DNA from: Arcanobacterium_A sp034173665
Lineage (GTDB): Bacteria; Actinomycetota; Actinomycetes; Actinomycetales; Actinomycetaceae
Assembly (NCBI GenBank): GCA_034173665.1
Contig: JAXFDG010000192.1
Span: forward strand, 1-32,753
Direction of reading: 5' to 3'
Length of the DNA: 32,753 bases
Shown here: piece by piece, positions 1 through 8,180 of the stretch
Layout: every line of letters begins with the position of its first letter
Numbering within the stretch: the first letter of the stretch is position 1
Translations under genes and position numbers: made by a program
The notes under the pieces: generated by a model
Told to the model about the DNA's origin: nothing
The model's database searches: none
Seen by the model: only the letters and a program-made list of their open reading frames with translations

Positions 1-2
1 TT

Positions 3-728
3 GGAAAAATTCTGCAACTCCGGAAAAACAATAACTCTGAATTTCCCACATCACTACTACCCACCGGCGCTGGATTACTTCGTTCTTTAAAAGATGCCTT
101 CCCACTTTTCCTGCGCACGGTATCATTGCGCGGAGCACTACTGCTCCAAATCTTCGCAGCAACCTCTTTAGGAACTATTGCACTCGCAAGTAACCAAATA
201 ATTATGGCGCTTTGGAATTTCGCCGCATATGGTCTCGATGCTCTCGCCACTGCCGCACAAATACTAGTAGGGCAAGGATTGGGGCGAAAAAATAAAACTG
301 TAGTTCGAATGGTTTTAAATAGATGCCTCAGATGGGGATTTTGGTTCGGAGTTCTAACAGGGATTTCCTTCCTTTTAATATCTACATTTGTTCCACATTT
401 AATGTCTACAGATGACGACGTGCGTTCACTTTCTCAGCAGATTCTCTGGATTTGCGGAATTTTGCTACCCATTGCCGCTATTACTTATATGCTCGACGGC
501 GTATTAATCGGTGCCGGTGATTCACAAAAATTAGCAAAATATATGCTGTATTCATTTTTCTCCTTTCTTCCGCTTGCACTTGGAATCACCTACTTCGCAC
601 CTAGCCTTGGATTCTTCGGAATGCACTTCCTCTGGATTTCTTATGGATTAGTTTTTATGGGGGTACGTGCCGGGACAATGTTATGGCGGATTCGTGGTGA
701 AGAATGGATGATTCAGAAAAATACCTAG
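3..728 (+). CDS. MATE family efflux transporter, 3' part only
   Basis: This is the C-terminal part of a multidrug and toxin extrusion (MATE, DinF-like) membrane transporter, which exports drugs or metabolites using a Na+ or H+ gradient. The reading frame is open from base 3, so the true start lies upstream of the window; the TTG at 126 is internal, because the residues before it (SLKDAFPLFLRTVSLRGALL) continue the family pattern. Visible features are repeated hydrophobic helices and the segment ALASNQIIMALWNFAAYGLDA, typical of the start of the second MATE repeat. It ends in a short charged tail. The gene runs on the plus strand, against the direction of replication. The family call is firm; the substrate is unknown. 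Confidence 0.85.
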   Translation, partial: GKILQLRKNNNSEFPTSLLPTGAGLLRSLKDAFPLFLRTVSLRGALLLQIFAATSLGTIALASNQIIMALWNFAAYGLDALATAAQILVGQGLGRKNKTVVRMVLNRCLRWGFWFGVLTGISFLLISTFVPHLMSTDDDVRSLSQQILWICGILLPIAAITYMLDGVLIGAGDSQKLAKYMLYSFFSFLPLALGITYFAPSLGFFGMHFLWISYGLVFMGVRAGTMLWRIRGEEWMIQKNT

Positions 729-771
729 TACTCTGATTCCCATATTCGCTGCGAATTATTGGTTCACGCGT

Positions 772-777
772 TAGCAT
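772..777 (+). promoter_or_regulatory. Possible -10 element, leaderless start of the flavoprotein gene
   Basis: TAGCAT ends six bases before the ATG at 784, and no Shine-Dalgarno sequence precedes that ATG. This spacing would place the transcription start on the start codon, as in leaderless mRNAs that are common in Actinobacteria. No good -35 box is visible. Inference only. Confidence 0.3.
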
Positions 778-783
778 AGAGTC

Positions 784-2529
784 ATGACTGCTTATGATGC
801 TCCAAGCAAAGATGCTTATGATGTTATTGTTGCTGGCTCCGGCGCTGCTGGACTAACGGCAGCGCTTACTGCTGCACGCCGTGGACTAACGGTTCTTCTT
901 GTTGAAAAAGATAGCCATTGGGGTGGATCTACTTCAAAATCTGCCGGAATGGTTTGGGTACCAGGAAATAATCAGCTCGCACAAGTGGGGAAAACTGATT
1001 CGACAGAACTTGGTAAACAATATCTAAAAGCTACTATTGGTGACTGCACTTCAGATGAAATGATTGATGCTTTCCTTGAAGAAGGCAAGAAAGCAATTGA
1101 TTTTATTACAGCCTCTTGTAAGCATTTAGTCTGGCGAAATATGGAAGGATACCCAGACTATTGGCTTGATGCTCCTGGAGCAGCAAAAACTGGGCGCGGA
1201 ATTGAAGCCGGTGCTTTCGACACTCGACTTCTTGGAGAATGGGAAGAAACACATGTCAAGGCATATTTCCGCCCAGCAATTAAATTGGATTTAAATTCTT
1301 TTGATTCTGCAGACTTACTCCTTTTCATGACCAATCCAAAACCACTAATTCGCGGCGCAAAACTTACTGTGCGTAATATTTTGCAAAAACTCCGTGGAGA
1401 AAAAGTCGTTACTATGGGTGCGGCTTTAACAGGTGCGTTGATGCATGCTTGCCTTGAAGCAGGAGTAGAAGTAAAGCTTAAAACAGCAATTACAGACCTC
1501 ACTCGTCAAGGTTCACGTATTTCCGGGGTTGTGTTAAAACAAAACGGAAAAGATATTGCCGTTGCCGCAAATCATGGAGTCATTCTCGGATGCGGTGGTT
1601 TTGAACGTAATGGGGAAATGCGGCAAAAGTATCAGCGTGCTCCAATTAATGGAACTTGGACTGTTGGTGCTGAAGGAAATACTGGAGACGGTATTAATAT
1701 CGGCTTAAAGCATGGCGCAGCCATCGACAATATGGCCGACGCAATTTGGTCCCCCGTGATTAAACTACCAAAAACTAAGGGCTTCGAGTTTATTGTTATC
1801 GACGACGAAGAACGATTTATCGTCCCGGATCGTTCTCTCCCACACACTTTGATAGTTAACGGTTCTGGTAAGCGTTTTATGAACGAAGCTCTTCCTTACT
1901 GTACAGCTGGTCAAGGTTTGTATGGCGGACACTTTGGCAAAGGTGAAGGAGAAGCTGAAAATCTCCCAGCTTGGTTAATCTTTGATCAACAATTCCGGAA
2001 TAAGTATATGTTTGCTTATGGCTATCTCCCCCGTGTTGAACTCCCGAAAGAATTCTACGAGTCCGGGGCCGTAATTAAACGTGACACAATTGAAGAATTA
2101 GCCGAAGCAATTGAAGTACCTGTAGAACAACTCCGTGAAACTATTAATCGATTTAACGGTTTTGCAAGAAATGGTATCGATGAAGATTTCCATCGCGGTG
2201 AAGATGAACACGATCGTTTCTATGGAAATCGTTACCACAAGCCGAACCCTTCTTTGGGAGAAGTTAAGAAAGGTCCTTTCTACGCAACTCGTGTTTATCC
2301 AGGAGATATCGGTACCGCTGGCGGACTCGTAATCGATGAAAAGGCTCGAGTCACTCGTGAAGACGGAACAGTTATCGAAGGGCTCTATGCAGCAGGAAAT
2401 ACTACTAAATCAGTGGTCGGCCATACCTATACCGCAGGTGGAACCTCTATCGGAGCCGCAATCGTATTTGGGCACATTGCAGCAAATACTATCGCTGACC
2501 AACTACCTCCGACCATGGTCGCTCATTAA
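784..2529 (+). CDS. FAD-dependent dehydrogenase, KstD/fumarate reductase-like
   Basis: A 581-residue soluble flavoprotein of the fumarate reductase/3-ketosteroid dehydrogenase superfamily. The N-terminal dinucleotide fold is clear: VIVAGSGAAGLTAALTAARRG with GSGAAG at residues 18-23 and an acidic residue (VEKD) ending the second strand. It is followed by GGSTSKSAGMVWVPGN, as in KstD-type enzymes. The C-terminal FAD segment reads LYAAGNTTKSVVGHTYTAGG then TSIGAAIVFGHIAA; KstD enzymes carry YPGPG where this protein has YTAGG, so steroid activity is doubtful. No signal peptide or haem-binding CXXCH motif is visible. No catabolic genes lie nearby. The start ATG lacks a clear ribosome site and may be leaderless. 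The family is secure; the substrate is unknown. Confidence 0.85.
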   Translation: MTAYDAPSKDAYDVIVAGSGAAGLTAALTAARRGLTVLLVEKDSHWGGSTSKSAGMVWVPGNNQLAQVGKTDSTELGKQYLKATIGDCTSDEMIDAFLEEGKKAIDFITASCKHLVWRNMEGYPDYWLDAPGAAKTGRGIEAGAFDTRLLGEWEETHVKAYFRPAIKLDLNSFDSADLLLFMTNPKPLIRGAKLTVRNILQKLRGEKVVTMGAALTGALMHACLEAGVEVKLKTAITDLTRQGSRISGVVLKQNGKDIAVAANHGVILGCGGFERNGEMRQKYQRAPINGTWTVGAEGNTGDGINIGLKHGAAIDNMADAIWSPVIKLPKTKGFEFIVIDDEERFIVPDRSLPHTLIVNGSGKRFMNEALPYCTAGQGLYGGHFGKGEGEAENLPAWLIFDQQFRNKYMFAYGYLPRVELPKEFYESGAVIKRDTIEELAEAIEVPVEQLRETINRFNGFARNGIDEDFHRGEDEHDRFYGNRYHKPNPSLGEVKKGPFYATRVYPGDIGTAGGLVIDEKARVTREDGTVIEGLYAAGNTTKSVVGHTYTAGGTSIGAAIVFGHIAANTIADQLPPTMVAH

Positions 2530-2534
2530 AATAG

Positions 2535-2572
2535 CTTTGGTTAAAACTTCACCAATTCAGTTTTAACCAAAG
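2535..2572 (+). terminator. Inverted repeat after the flavoprotein gene
   Basis: A perfect 13-bp stem (CTTTGGTTAAAAC and its complement) with a 12-base loop starts six bases after the stop codon at 2529. There is no long T run, so it is either a non-canonical terminator or an mRNA 3'-end stabiliser. Confidence 0.5.
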
Positions 2573-2582
2573 TAAGCAAAAT

Positions 2583-2629
2583 TATAGAATTGTGGGTGGA
2601 AAGTATTGCTTTCCACCCACAACTCTATA
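2583..2629 (-). terminator. Inverted repeat ending the rpsF-rplI operon
   Basis: A 14-bp stem (TTGTGGGTGGAAAG, 2590-2603, with its complement at 2609-2622) has a 5-base loop. One mismatch outward it gains six more pairs (2583-2588 with 2624-2629). On the minus strand the hairpin is followed by a short U-containing stretch (ataatttt). It lies 15 bases past the rplI stop and is the likely operon terminator, convergent with the hairpin at 2535. Confidence 0.65.
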
Positions 2630-2644
2630 AGCAGTTAAAATAAC

Positions 2645-3094
2645 TTACTTTGCAGCAACAACGGAAATCTTTACAGCTGCAGAGATTTCGTCATGAAGCT
2701 GAACAACACCGGTATATTCACCAACCGACTTAATCGTCGAATTAAGGTTTACTGCACGGCGATCAATTGCCTTGCCGGATACTGCAGAAGCAGCTTCTGC
2801 AACATCCTTGGTGGTTACAGCACCAAAGAGGCGTCCGTTATCACCAGCGGTCTTTGCAATTTCAAGAACTGCTGCTTCAAGCACATCGCGAGTTTCACGA
2901 GCAGATTCAAGATCTTCAGTTGCGCGCTTACGACGCGATTCTGCAATCTGATCAATCTGCTTCTGTGCACCCTTAGTCCATGCAACTGCGTAGCCACGTG
3001 GAATAAGGTAATTACGACCGTAGCCGTCCTTTACTTCAACAACTTCACCTGCGGTGCCCAGGCCCTTTACTTCGTGAGTGAGGATAATCTTCAT
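2645..3094 (-). CDS. rplI: 50S ribosomal protein L9
   Basis: Large-subunit protein L9 binds 23S rRNA near the L1 stalk and helps maintain reading frame. The 149-residue length is normal. The N-terminal domain has the signature GLGTAGEVVEVKDGYGRNYL, followed by IPRGYAVAWT, a long connecting helix (about residues 42-75) and the C-terminal domain. The ribosome-binding site AGGAGG lies seven bases before the ATG. It is the last gene of the operon rpsF-ssb-rpsR-rplI, 15 bases after rpsR, and a strong hairpin follows it. Confidence 0.97.
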   Translation of the reverse strand: MKIILTHEVKGLGTAGEVVEVKDGYGRNYLIPRGYAVAWTKGAQKQIDQIAESRRKRATEDLESARETRDVLEAAVLEIAKTAGDNGRLFGAVTTKDVAEAASAVSGKAIDRRAVNLNSTIKSVGEYTGVVQLHDEISAAVKISVVAAK

Positions 3095-3109
3095 CAGGTA
3101 ATCCTCCTA

Positions 3110-3346
3110 TCAGCGAGCAGAGCTCGAGTAAGGGAGCAATGCCATTTCGCGTGCATTCTTTACTGCACGAGCAATCTGACGCTGTTCCTGTACGCTTACA
3201 CCGGTTACACGACGAGCACGAATCTTGCCGCGGTCGGAGATGAACTTACGCAATGTTGCGGTATCTTTGTAGTCGATTACCTCGACTTTGGCCGACTTTA
3301 ATGGGTTGGCCTTCTTCTTTGGCTTGCGCAATACTGGCTTTGCCAT
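3110..3346 (-). CDS. rpsR: 30S ribosomal protein S18
   Basis: Small-subunit protein S18 pairs with S6 on the central domain of 16S rRNA. I place the start at the ATG encoding MAKPVLRKPKKK, because AGAGGAAG precedes it at normal distance and the family begins here; a longer open frame upstream (to 3406) has no family similarity. That gives 78 residues. The conserved core DYKDTATLRKFISDRGKI then RARRVTGVSVQEQRQIARAV is intact. No zinc-binding cysteines are present. It lies between ssb and rplI; an 81-base gap separates it from ssb. Confidence 0.96.
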   Translation of the reverse strand: MAKPVLRKPKKKANPLKSAKVEVIDYKDTATLRKFISDRGKIRARRVTGVSVQEQRQIARAVKNAREMALLPYSSSAR

Positions 3347-3427
3347 TTTTCTTCCTCTTTCAATCAAGCTGTGCAAATTTTGAAAATATTTTTTCAAAAT
3401 CAACACGAAAAGTCTGGTGATGCTGCT

Positions 3428-3931
3428 TTAAAACTGTGGTGGATCATCAAAAGCTGATGCTGGAGCATTTACTGCCCAAGGATCATGCATTGCTCCACCA
3501 CTTGGAGCATCGTATGAGGCCTGGCCACGAGAGGCTTGGCCTTGATTGAAGCCATTTCCGGAGCCGCCTGTAGCTCGGGTTACCGAAGCTTTAGCGAAAC
3601 GGAGAGCTGGACCAACTTCTTCTACTTCCATTTCAATAGAAGTTCCTTGGCTGCCATCATTACGTTGATATGAACGCACCTTCAAACGGCCATGAACAAT
3701 TACGCGAGTGCCTTTAGTCAAAGACTCAGCAATATTCTCTGCATAATTTCCCCACACAGACCCGCGCACAAACATACTTTCGCCGTCTTCCCATTCGTTA
3801 GTTTGACGATTCAAAGTACGAGGGGTGGAAACTACCGTAAAGTTTGCTACAGCACGTCCGGTAGAGGTGTAGTTCAATTCTGGATCAGCAACAAGATTGC
3901 CGATTACGGTTACAGTTGGTTCGCCCGCCAT
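3428..3931 (-). CDS. ssb: Single-stranded DNA-binding protein
   Basis: SSB coats single-stranded DNA during replication, repair and recombination. The 167-residue protein has an OB fold over about residues 1-115 (TVIGNLVADPELNYTSTGRA, VRGSVWGNYAENIAESLTKG, VIVHGRLKVRSYQRNDGSQG). A Gly/Gln/Ser-rich linker and a short acidic tip, FDDPPQF, follow. The usual tip ends Pro-Phe after several Asp residues; here Gln precedes the final Phe. AAGGAG stands before the ATG. Position between rpsF and rpsR is the common bacterial arrangement, and the 22-base gap from rpsF indicates one transcript. Confidence 0.96.
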   Translation of the reverse strand: MAGEPTVTVIGNLVADPELNYTSTGRAVANFTVVSTPRTLNRQTNEWEDGESMFVRGSVWGNYAENIAESLTKGTRVIVHGRLKVRSYQRNDGSQGTSIEMEVEEVGPALRFAKASVTRATGGSGNGFNQGQASRGQASYDAPSGGAMHDPWAVNAPASAFDDPPQF

Positions 3932-3953
3932 CAGTTTCTCCTTGAGCTTCTTC

Positions 3954-4256
3954 TCAGTCTTCTACTGGTACTGGTTCGAAACGAAGCAGCTTGGTACGCA
4001 AAACGGTCTCATTAAGACCGAGCTGGCGATCTAGTTCCTGAGCGGTGGCTGGAGTTGCGGTCATGTAAACCACTACGTAGACACCTTCAGACTTCTTCTT
4101 GATTTCGTAGGCGAGACGGCGCTTACCCATGATGTCAATCTTATCGAGTGAGCCACCTTCTGCAGGGACAACTGCGAGGAGCTTATCTAGATTGGTCTGG
4201 AGATTACGCTCGTCAACTTCTGGGTCGAGAATAATCATCATCTCGTACTGACGCAT
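3954..4256 (-). CDS. rpsF: 30S ribosomal protein S6
   Basis: S6 binds the central domain of 16S rRNA together with S18. I use the ATG at 4256 encoding MRQYEMMIILDPEVDER because a perfect AGGAGGTG lies just upstream; the frame is open to 4313, but those residues are the leader RNA read as protein. The resulting 100 residues match the family length. Core motifs include LDKIDIMGKRRLAYEIKKKS and EGVYVVVYMTA. This is the first gene of the operon with ssb, rpsR and rplI, and its leader can fold into an S6:S18-type regulatory element. Confidence 0.97.
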   Translation of the reverse strand: MRQYEMMIILDPEVDERNLQTNLDKLLAVVPAEGGSLDKIDIMGKRRLAYEIKKKSEGVYVVVYMTATPATAQELDRQLGLNETVLRTKLLRFEPVPVED

Positions 4257-4313
4257 GTACACCCACCTCCTTTGGTCTTTGCGGTCACGGTCTCTCCGTG
4301 ACAGGAGGGTCAT
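4257..4313 (-). promoter_or_regulatory. S6:S18-type ribosomal protein leader
   Basis: Read on the minus strand, CCUCCU (4308-4303) can pair with the Shine-Dalgarno AGGAGG (4271-4266). Inside this stem sits a perfect 7-bp hairpin GUCACGG-agaga-CCGUGAC (4302-4284). The segment between that hairpin and the SD begins CCGC. An SD-sequestering stem with an unpaired CCG near a hairpin is the known layout of the S6:S18 leader, where the protein pair binds and represses its own operon. The pairings are seen; the regulation is inferred from that family. Confidence 0.65.
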
Positions 4314-4455
4314 GCTTGTAAGGCATCTTCAACATTATGAAAACACAATACAGTTACTAATCTTAACCTATTCCAACCCTTATTGTTTAGCCTTAATTTA
4401 TTTATTTCACTGCGTTTTTCGACACAAGATAAATAATTAAGACAAGATTAAATGA

Positions 4456-6666
4456 TTAAGGTTGTGTTGCTTCGGTTCCACCACCTGTATCAGTGGTTGG
4501 AGGTTGAATCTCCTCTGGTGGTGTTGGAGTTGGAGTAGGCGTTGGTGTCGGGGTTGGTGTTGGTGTCGGAGTAGGCGTAGGTGTTGGAGTTACAGGTGTC
4601 TCTTCTTCCGTTGTTGGAGCTGGAGTTACAGGTGTCTCCTCCTCTGTTACCGGAGTTTCCGGAGTTTCTACTTCTGTCTCTGTATTTGTATCTGGAACAA
4701 CTGGTGTTGGTTGATTATTTGAAATCGACCCCGGATCGTATCCACTATTAGTCGGCCATTTGCCAAAATCCACTTTTTCAAACTTTTCCATTGCCTGCAG
4801 CATATATTCACGCCAAATTATTGTCGGGAAGAAATGTGATTCCGCAATCTTGTAGCCATTAACTTGACCGAGAATTTCTTCCCCGCCGTCGTCACCAATT
4901 TGGAAAATATCTACCGCAGTAATCATTTGTGGTGTGAACCCAATAAACCATGCTGATACTGGACCTGTTGAAGTTCCTGACTTGCCAGCATAAGTACGAT
5001 CCAAACTATGAGAAATGAACGAAGCTGTTCCACCTGATTTGAACGGTTCTTGTAAAGCAAGTGCCATCGCGTCAGCATCTTCTTGTGGAATAACTCGTAC
5101 GCGCTGAGAATCTGCTGAATAAATTACATTCCCTTTAGCATCTTTAATTTCTGCAACAACGTGTGGTGTTACTAAAAACCCGCCGTTAGCCACAGTCGCA
5201 TAAGCACGAGCCATTTCCTGAGGTGTAACTGAAGCAGAACCAAGAACATTTCCAACGTTTTCGTCTAAACCAGGAGTATCCTCACTGAGCCCTAATTTCA
5301 CCGCCATTGCTTTTGTATTTGCTGGCCCAATTTGTTCATTTAGTCGAATAAAACCAGTGTTTACCGAGTATTTCAAGAGTCCTGGAATATTCTGCTGGCC
5401 ATAAGAACGTAAATTATAATTACTAAAAGTATGATTTCCTACGGTATAACTAGTGGAAGAATTGAAATATTTATCAAAACTAATTCCCTGATTTAAAGCT
5501 TCAAGACTTGCAAAGAGCTTAAAAGTAGAACCGCCTTGTGCCCGATCTTGCGTGGCCGAATTACGTTGCCGTTGTAAATAATCAGGACCACCATACATTG
5601 CATAAACTGCACCGTCTGTAGGATTCATTGAATATAAACCAAAATTCATTCCTGCTGGGCGATCAGTTGGCACTTCTGCCATAGTCGCATTTGCTGCATC
5701 CTGCATCTCTTTATCAAAAGTGGTGATTACAGTGTACCCGCCACGATTTATTTCATCCTCAGAGAGTCCTGCAGAATCAACTAATTCATCACGCACACTC
5801 TGCAATAAATGACCATTCGGACCAGCGAAAGTATTTTTGATCTCCGGCACAATAGTCTCCGGTAAGTTTTCACTTATCGCGTCTGCATCTGCTTGAGTAA
5901 TCCACTCATCTTCGACCATTCTGCGGAGAACACGTTGATAACGTTGCAAGGCAATATCCGCATTTTTTGCTGGATCCCAGGCTGAAGGAGCAGGAACTAC
6001 AGCAGTTAATAGTGCAGATTCTGATAAAGATAAGTCTGATGCAGACTTTCCGAAATAAGCTTGAGCTGCCGCATCAACGCCATATGCTCCACGGCCAAAA
6101 TAAATCGTATTTAGATAGTTAGCCAAAATTTCGTCTTTTGACTGAGCATTATCAATCTTAATTGCCAATATTGCTTCTCGAATTTTACCAAGGTAATCAG
6201 TGGTCGTACCCATGTAGTATCGTTCTGCATATTGTTGCGTCAAAGTTGAACCACCTTGACGTGGTCCGCCTCGAAGATTATTAATCAACGCTCGCATAAT
6301 CGCAGTCGGTGAAATACCGCTATTGGTATAAAAAGACTTATCCTCTGAAGCCACAATAGCGTGCTGCATCTCTATCGGAATCTCGGAAAGCGGCACAATA
6401 TTTCGATTAACTTCCGAAATTCGACCAAGCTCTTCTGTTCCATCTGCATAATAAATCACTGTATTTTGGGATACTGCAAAATCATCAGGTTCGGGAACAT
6501 CAATCACAATATAAAGCACTAAAAAGGTTAATGCTCCAAGTGTAATAAACGAAAAGAATGACCCCAGCAGGAATCTCCAACTTGGAAGCCAGCGTTGAAT
6601 CTTACCTTTTCCTGCACGCGGATAATTAAATTTTTTCCGCTTTGTTTCCTGCTTCGGTTTAGCCAC
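4456..6666 (-). CDS. ponA: Class A penicillin-binding protein with Thr-Pro tail
   Basis: A bifunctional peptidoglycan synthase of 736 residues. After a basic cytoplasmic start comes one membrane anchor (about 32-56). The glycosyltransferase (GT51) domain has IVASEDKSFYTNSGIS with Glu108 as likely catalytic acid, and QGGSTLTQQ at 137-145. The transpeptidase domain has S380-TFK (nucleophile Ser380), SVN at 434-436 and KSGT at 562-565. The C-terminal ~80 residues are Pro/Thr/Glu-rich, including 12 consecutive Thr-Pro pairs, probably a wall-spanning spacer. Translation starts at GTG, with GGAG inside the end of the upstream membrane-protein gene two bases away, so the two are probably coupled. 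No PASTA domain is present. Confidence 0.93.
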   Translation of the reverse strand: MAKPKQETKRKKFNYPRAGKGKIQRWLPSWRFLLGSFFSFITLGALTFLVLYIVIDVPEPDDFAVSQNTVIYYADGTEELGRISEVNRNIVPLSEIPIEMQHAIVASEDKSFYTNSGISPTAIMRALINNLRGGPRQGGSTLTQQYAERYYMGTTTDYLGKIREAILAIKIDNAQSKDEILANYLNTIYFGRGAYGVDAAAQAYFGKSASDLSLSESALLTAVVPAPSAWDPAKNADIALQRYQRVLRRMVEDEWITQADADAISENLPETIVPEIKNTFAGPNGHLLQSVRDELVDSAGLSEDEINRGGYTVITTFDKEMQDAANATMAEVPTDRPAGMNFGLYSMNPTDGAVYAMYGGPDYLQRQRNSATQDRAQGGSTFKLFASLEALNQGISFDKYFNSSTSYTVGNHTFSNYNLRSYGQQNIPGLLKYSVNTGFIRLNEQIGPANTKAMAVKLGLSEDTPGLDENVGNVLGSASVTPQEMARAYATVANGGFLVTPHVVAEIKDAKGNVIYSADSQRVRVIPQEDADAMALALQEPFKSGGTASFISHSLDRTYAGKSGTSTGPVSAWFIGFTPQMITAVDIFQIGDDGGEEILGQVNGYKIAESHFFPTIIWREYMLQAMEKFEKVDFGKWPTNSGYDPGSISNNQPTPVVPDTNTETEVETPETPVTEEETPVTPAPTTEEETPVTPTPTPTPTPTPTPTPTPTPTPTPPEEIQPPTTDTGGGTEATQP
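4519..4590 (-). repeat. Thr-Pro dipeptide repeat coding tract
   Basis: Twelve consecutive Thr-Pro codon pairs in the PBP gene. Thr and Pro codons vary in the third base (ACA, ACT, ACG, ACC; CCA, CCT, CCG), so it is an imperfect six-base repeat rather than a pure microsatellite. Confidence 0.9.
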
Positions 6667-6668
6667 AA

Positions 6669-8042
6669 CTACTCCTTCGGCTCAGTTCGATTTCCGCGGA
6701 TTTTTGTTACTGTGCTACGTATATCCGACTTTCCAAATTTCCTAATTCTTGCTGAAATTTTCCTGAGATTTCGGTTTGAATTTCCAATATTTGGAAGATG
6801 ACTATTAATAGTTTCAAAAGTTCCTGTCAGACGCGGTTCTTCTAGTTTTTGATAAATATCGACGTCGTAGCGACCTTCAATTTGCCGCTGGCGAAGATCT
6901 TTTTCAGATATTAAGAAAACATCTAACCAACGTGTTCTCGGGTCTGCATCAACTAATAAAGCTTTAAAGAACAATGTTAACGGTACCGCCAAAATTGAAC
7001 CTAAAATACCGACAATGCTTGTCCAAACAACAAGAGAGATAAAAGTTACTGTAGGCGAAAGTCCGACGACGTCACCGGTAAATTTTGGTTGCACAAAAGT
7101 CTGAATCACAACATTAATTACCGAATATAAAACCATTACCCAAAGCATTGCTTGCCATCCTTGATCAAGTAATGCCATTAACATTGGTGGAAGTACGCCG
7201 ATAATGAAGCCAATATTCGGGATATAGTTCGTCACAAAAGCCCAGATTCCCCAAGTCCAAGCCAAGGGAATTGCTAGCATCTGCAGAGCAATAACATCAA
7301 CAACTGCCACAATTAATCCGAAGACCGTAGAAATAATCCAGTAAGCACGAACTCTTTTCTCAAAACCTTCAAGTGCAATCGCGAGGTTTGAATGCCAGCG
7401 GCGTGAAACTTCAGCTCGTGCTTTCATTGTGGCTGTATCAAGAGTGATAAAGAACAATGCAACCACAACAATCGCAAGTAATCCACCGATTCGAGAAAAT
7501 TGATCTACGAAATTAAATGCGAAGGTAATAATAGTGTTGTAATCAATATTGCTAAGCAATTTTGAAACATCTAAAGACTGTAAATTATTTTCCTTTAAAA
7601 AGTGGCTTAGAGCCGCTACTGTTTCTCTAAATCGGCCTGAATAATTCATCAGTGTTACCGGAACCGGCGTAAAAGACCACACAACAAGTGAAACAATACC
7701 CACAAAAACTACAATTAACACCGAAAATGTTGTGGTGATTGCAAACCAAATTGGTAATCCACGTTTGACCATTCCGCGGCCAATTGGCCGGAAAGCAAGC
7801 ACTAAAGTCAAACCTAAGAAAAACGGGGCAAATACACCCTGCACAAAATGTAACCCAGTAAAAGCAATGGTCATCAAAGAAATGACCGCCAAAATCACCA
7901 AGCCTACTGGCACATGACGATCAAGGCCGATTGTAATATCTCGCGGTGGAAGGTTCTCACCATTAAGTTCGGCCTCAATAAGATGTTGCTCCACTTCCAG
8001 CTCGGCGCTACGCTCAGGACTCTCATTAGACGTTTCGCTCAT
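6669..8042 (-). CDS. AI-2E/PerM family membrane protein
   Basis: A 457-residue multi-pass protein of the AI-2E transporter (UPF0118, PerM, TqsA) family. Members are permease-like; roles include autoinducer-2 export and Na+/H+ exchange, so the substrate cannot be assigned. About 35 polar residues precede a helical pair (VPVGLVILAVISLMTIAFTG, APFFLGLTLVLAFRPIGRGM). The typical later segment is present (WGIWAFVTNYIPNIGFIIG followed by VLPPMLMALL), then VVGLSPTVTFISLVVW and GILGSILAVPLTLF. The C-terminal 90 residues are a polar basic tail. A strong GGAGGG precedes the ATG. The stop is two bases from the PBP start, suggesting an operon. Confidence 0.88.
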   Translation of the reverse strand: MSETSNESPERSAELEVEQHLIEAELNGENLPPRDITIGLDRHVPVGLVILAVISLMTIAFTGLHFVQGVFAPFFLGLTLVLAFRPIGRGMVKRGLPIWFAITTTFSVLIVVFVGIVSLVVWSFTPVPVTLMNYSGRFRETVAALSHFLKENNLQSLDVSKLLSNIDYNTIITFAFNFVDQFSRIGGLLAIVVVALFFITLDTATMKARAEVSRRWHSNLAIALEGFEKRVRAYWIISTVFGLIVAVVDVIALQMLAIPLAWTWGIWAFVTNYIPNIGFIIGVLPPMLMALLDQGWQAMLWVMVLYSVINVVIQTFVQPKFTGDVVGLSPTVTFISLVVWTSIVGILGSILAVPLTLFFKALLVDADPRTRWLDVFLISEKDLRQRQIEGRYDVDIYQKLEEPRLTGTFETINSHLPNIGNSNRNLRKISARIRKFGKSDIRSTVTKIRGNRTEPKE

Positions 8043-8180
8043 CTTGACCCTCCAGCGTTATGACTACCAAAATACAAATTCATAATTCCTTTTACTTTGC
8101 CGAAAACATTCAGTTCAAGAATGCTATTGCAAGTTATATCTCTAGCTTACTTGCCTAAGTGTATAAATTTCGACATCTCT

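Noticed and set aside
2693..3301. A 202-codon plus-strand open frame across rplI and rpsR
   Set aside because: It lies fully antisense to two certain ribosomal genes, has no ribosome site, and its protein is a Cys-rich shadow translation.
4519..4590. CRISPR or simple-repeat array
   Set aside because: It is in frame within a gene and codes for Thr-Pro with varied codons; there are no spacers.
4462..4722. Plus-strand frame rich in Trp, Cys and Arg
   Set aside because: It is the antisense of the Thr-Pro repeat in the PBP gene; composition follows from the repeat.
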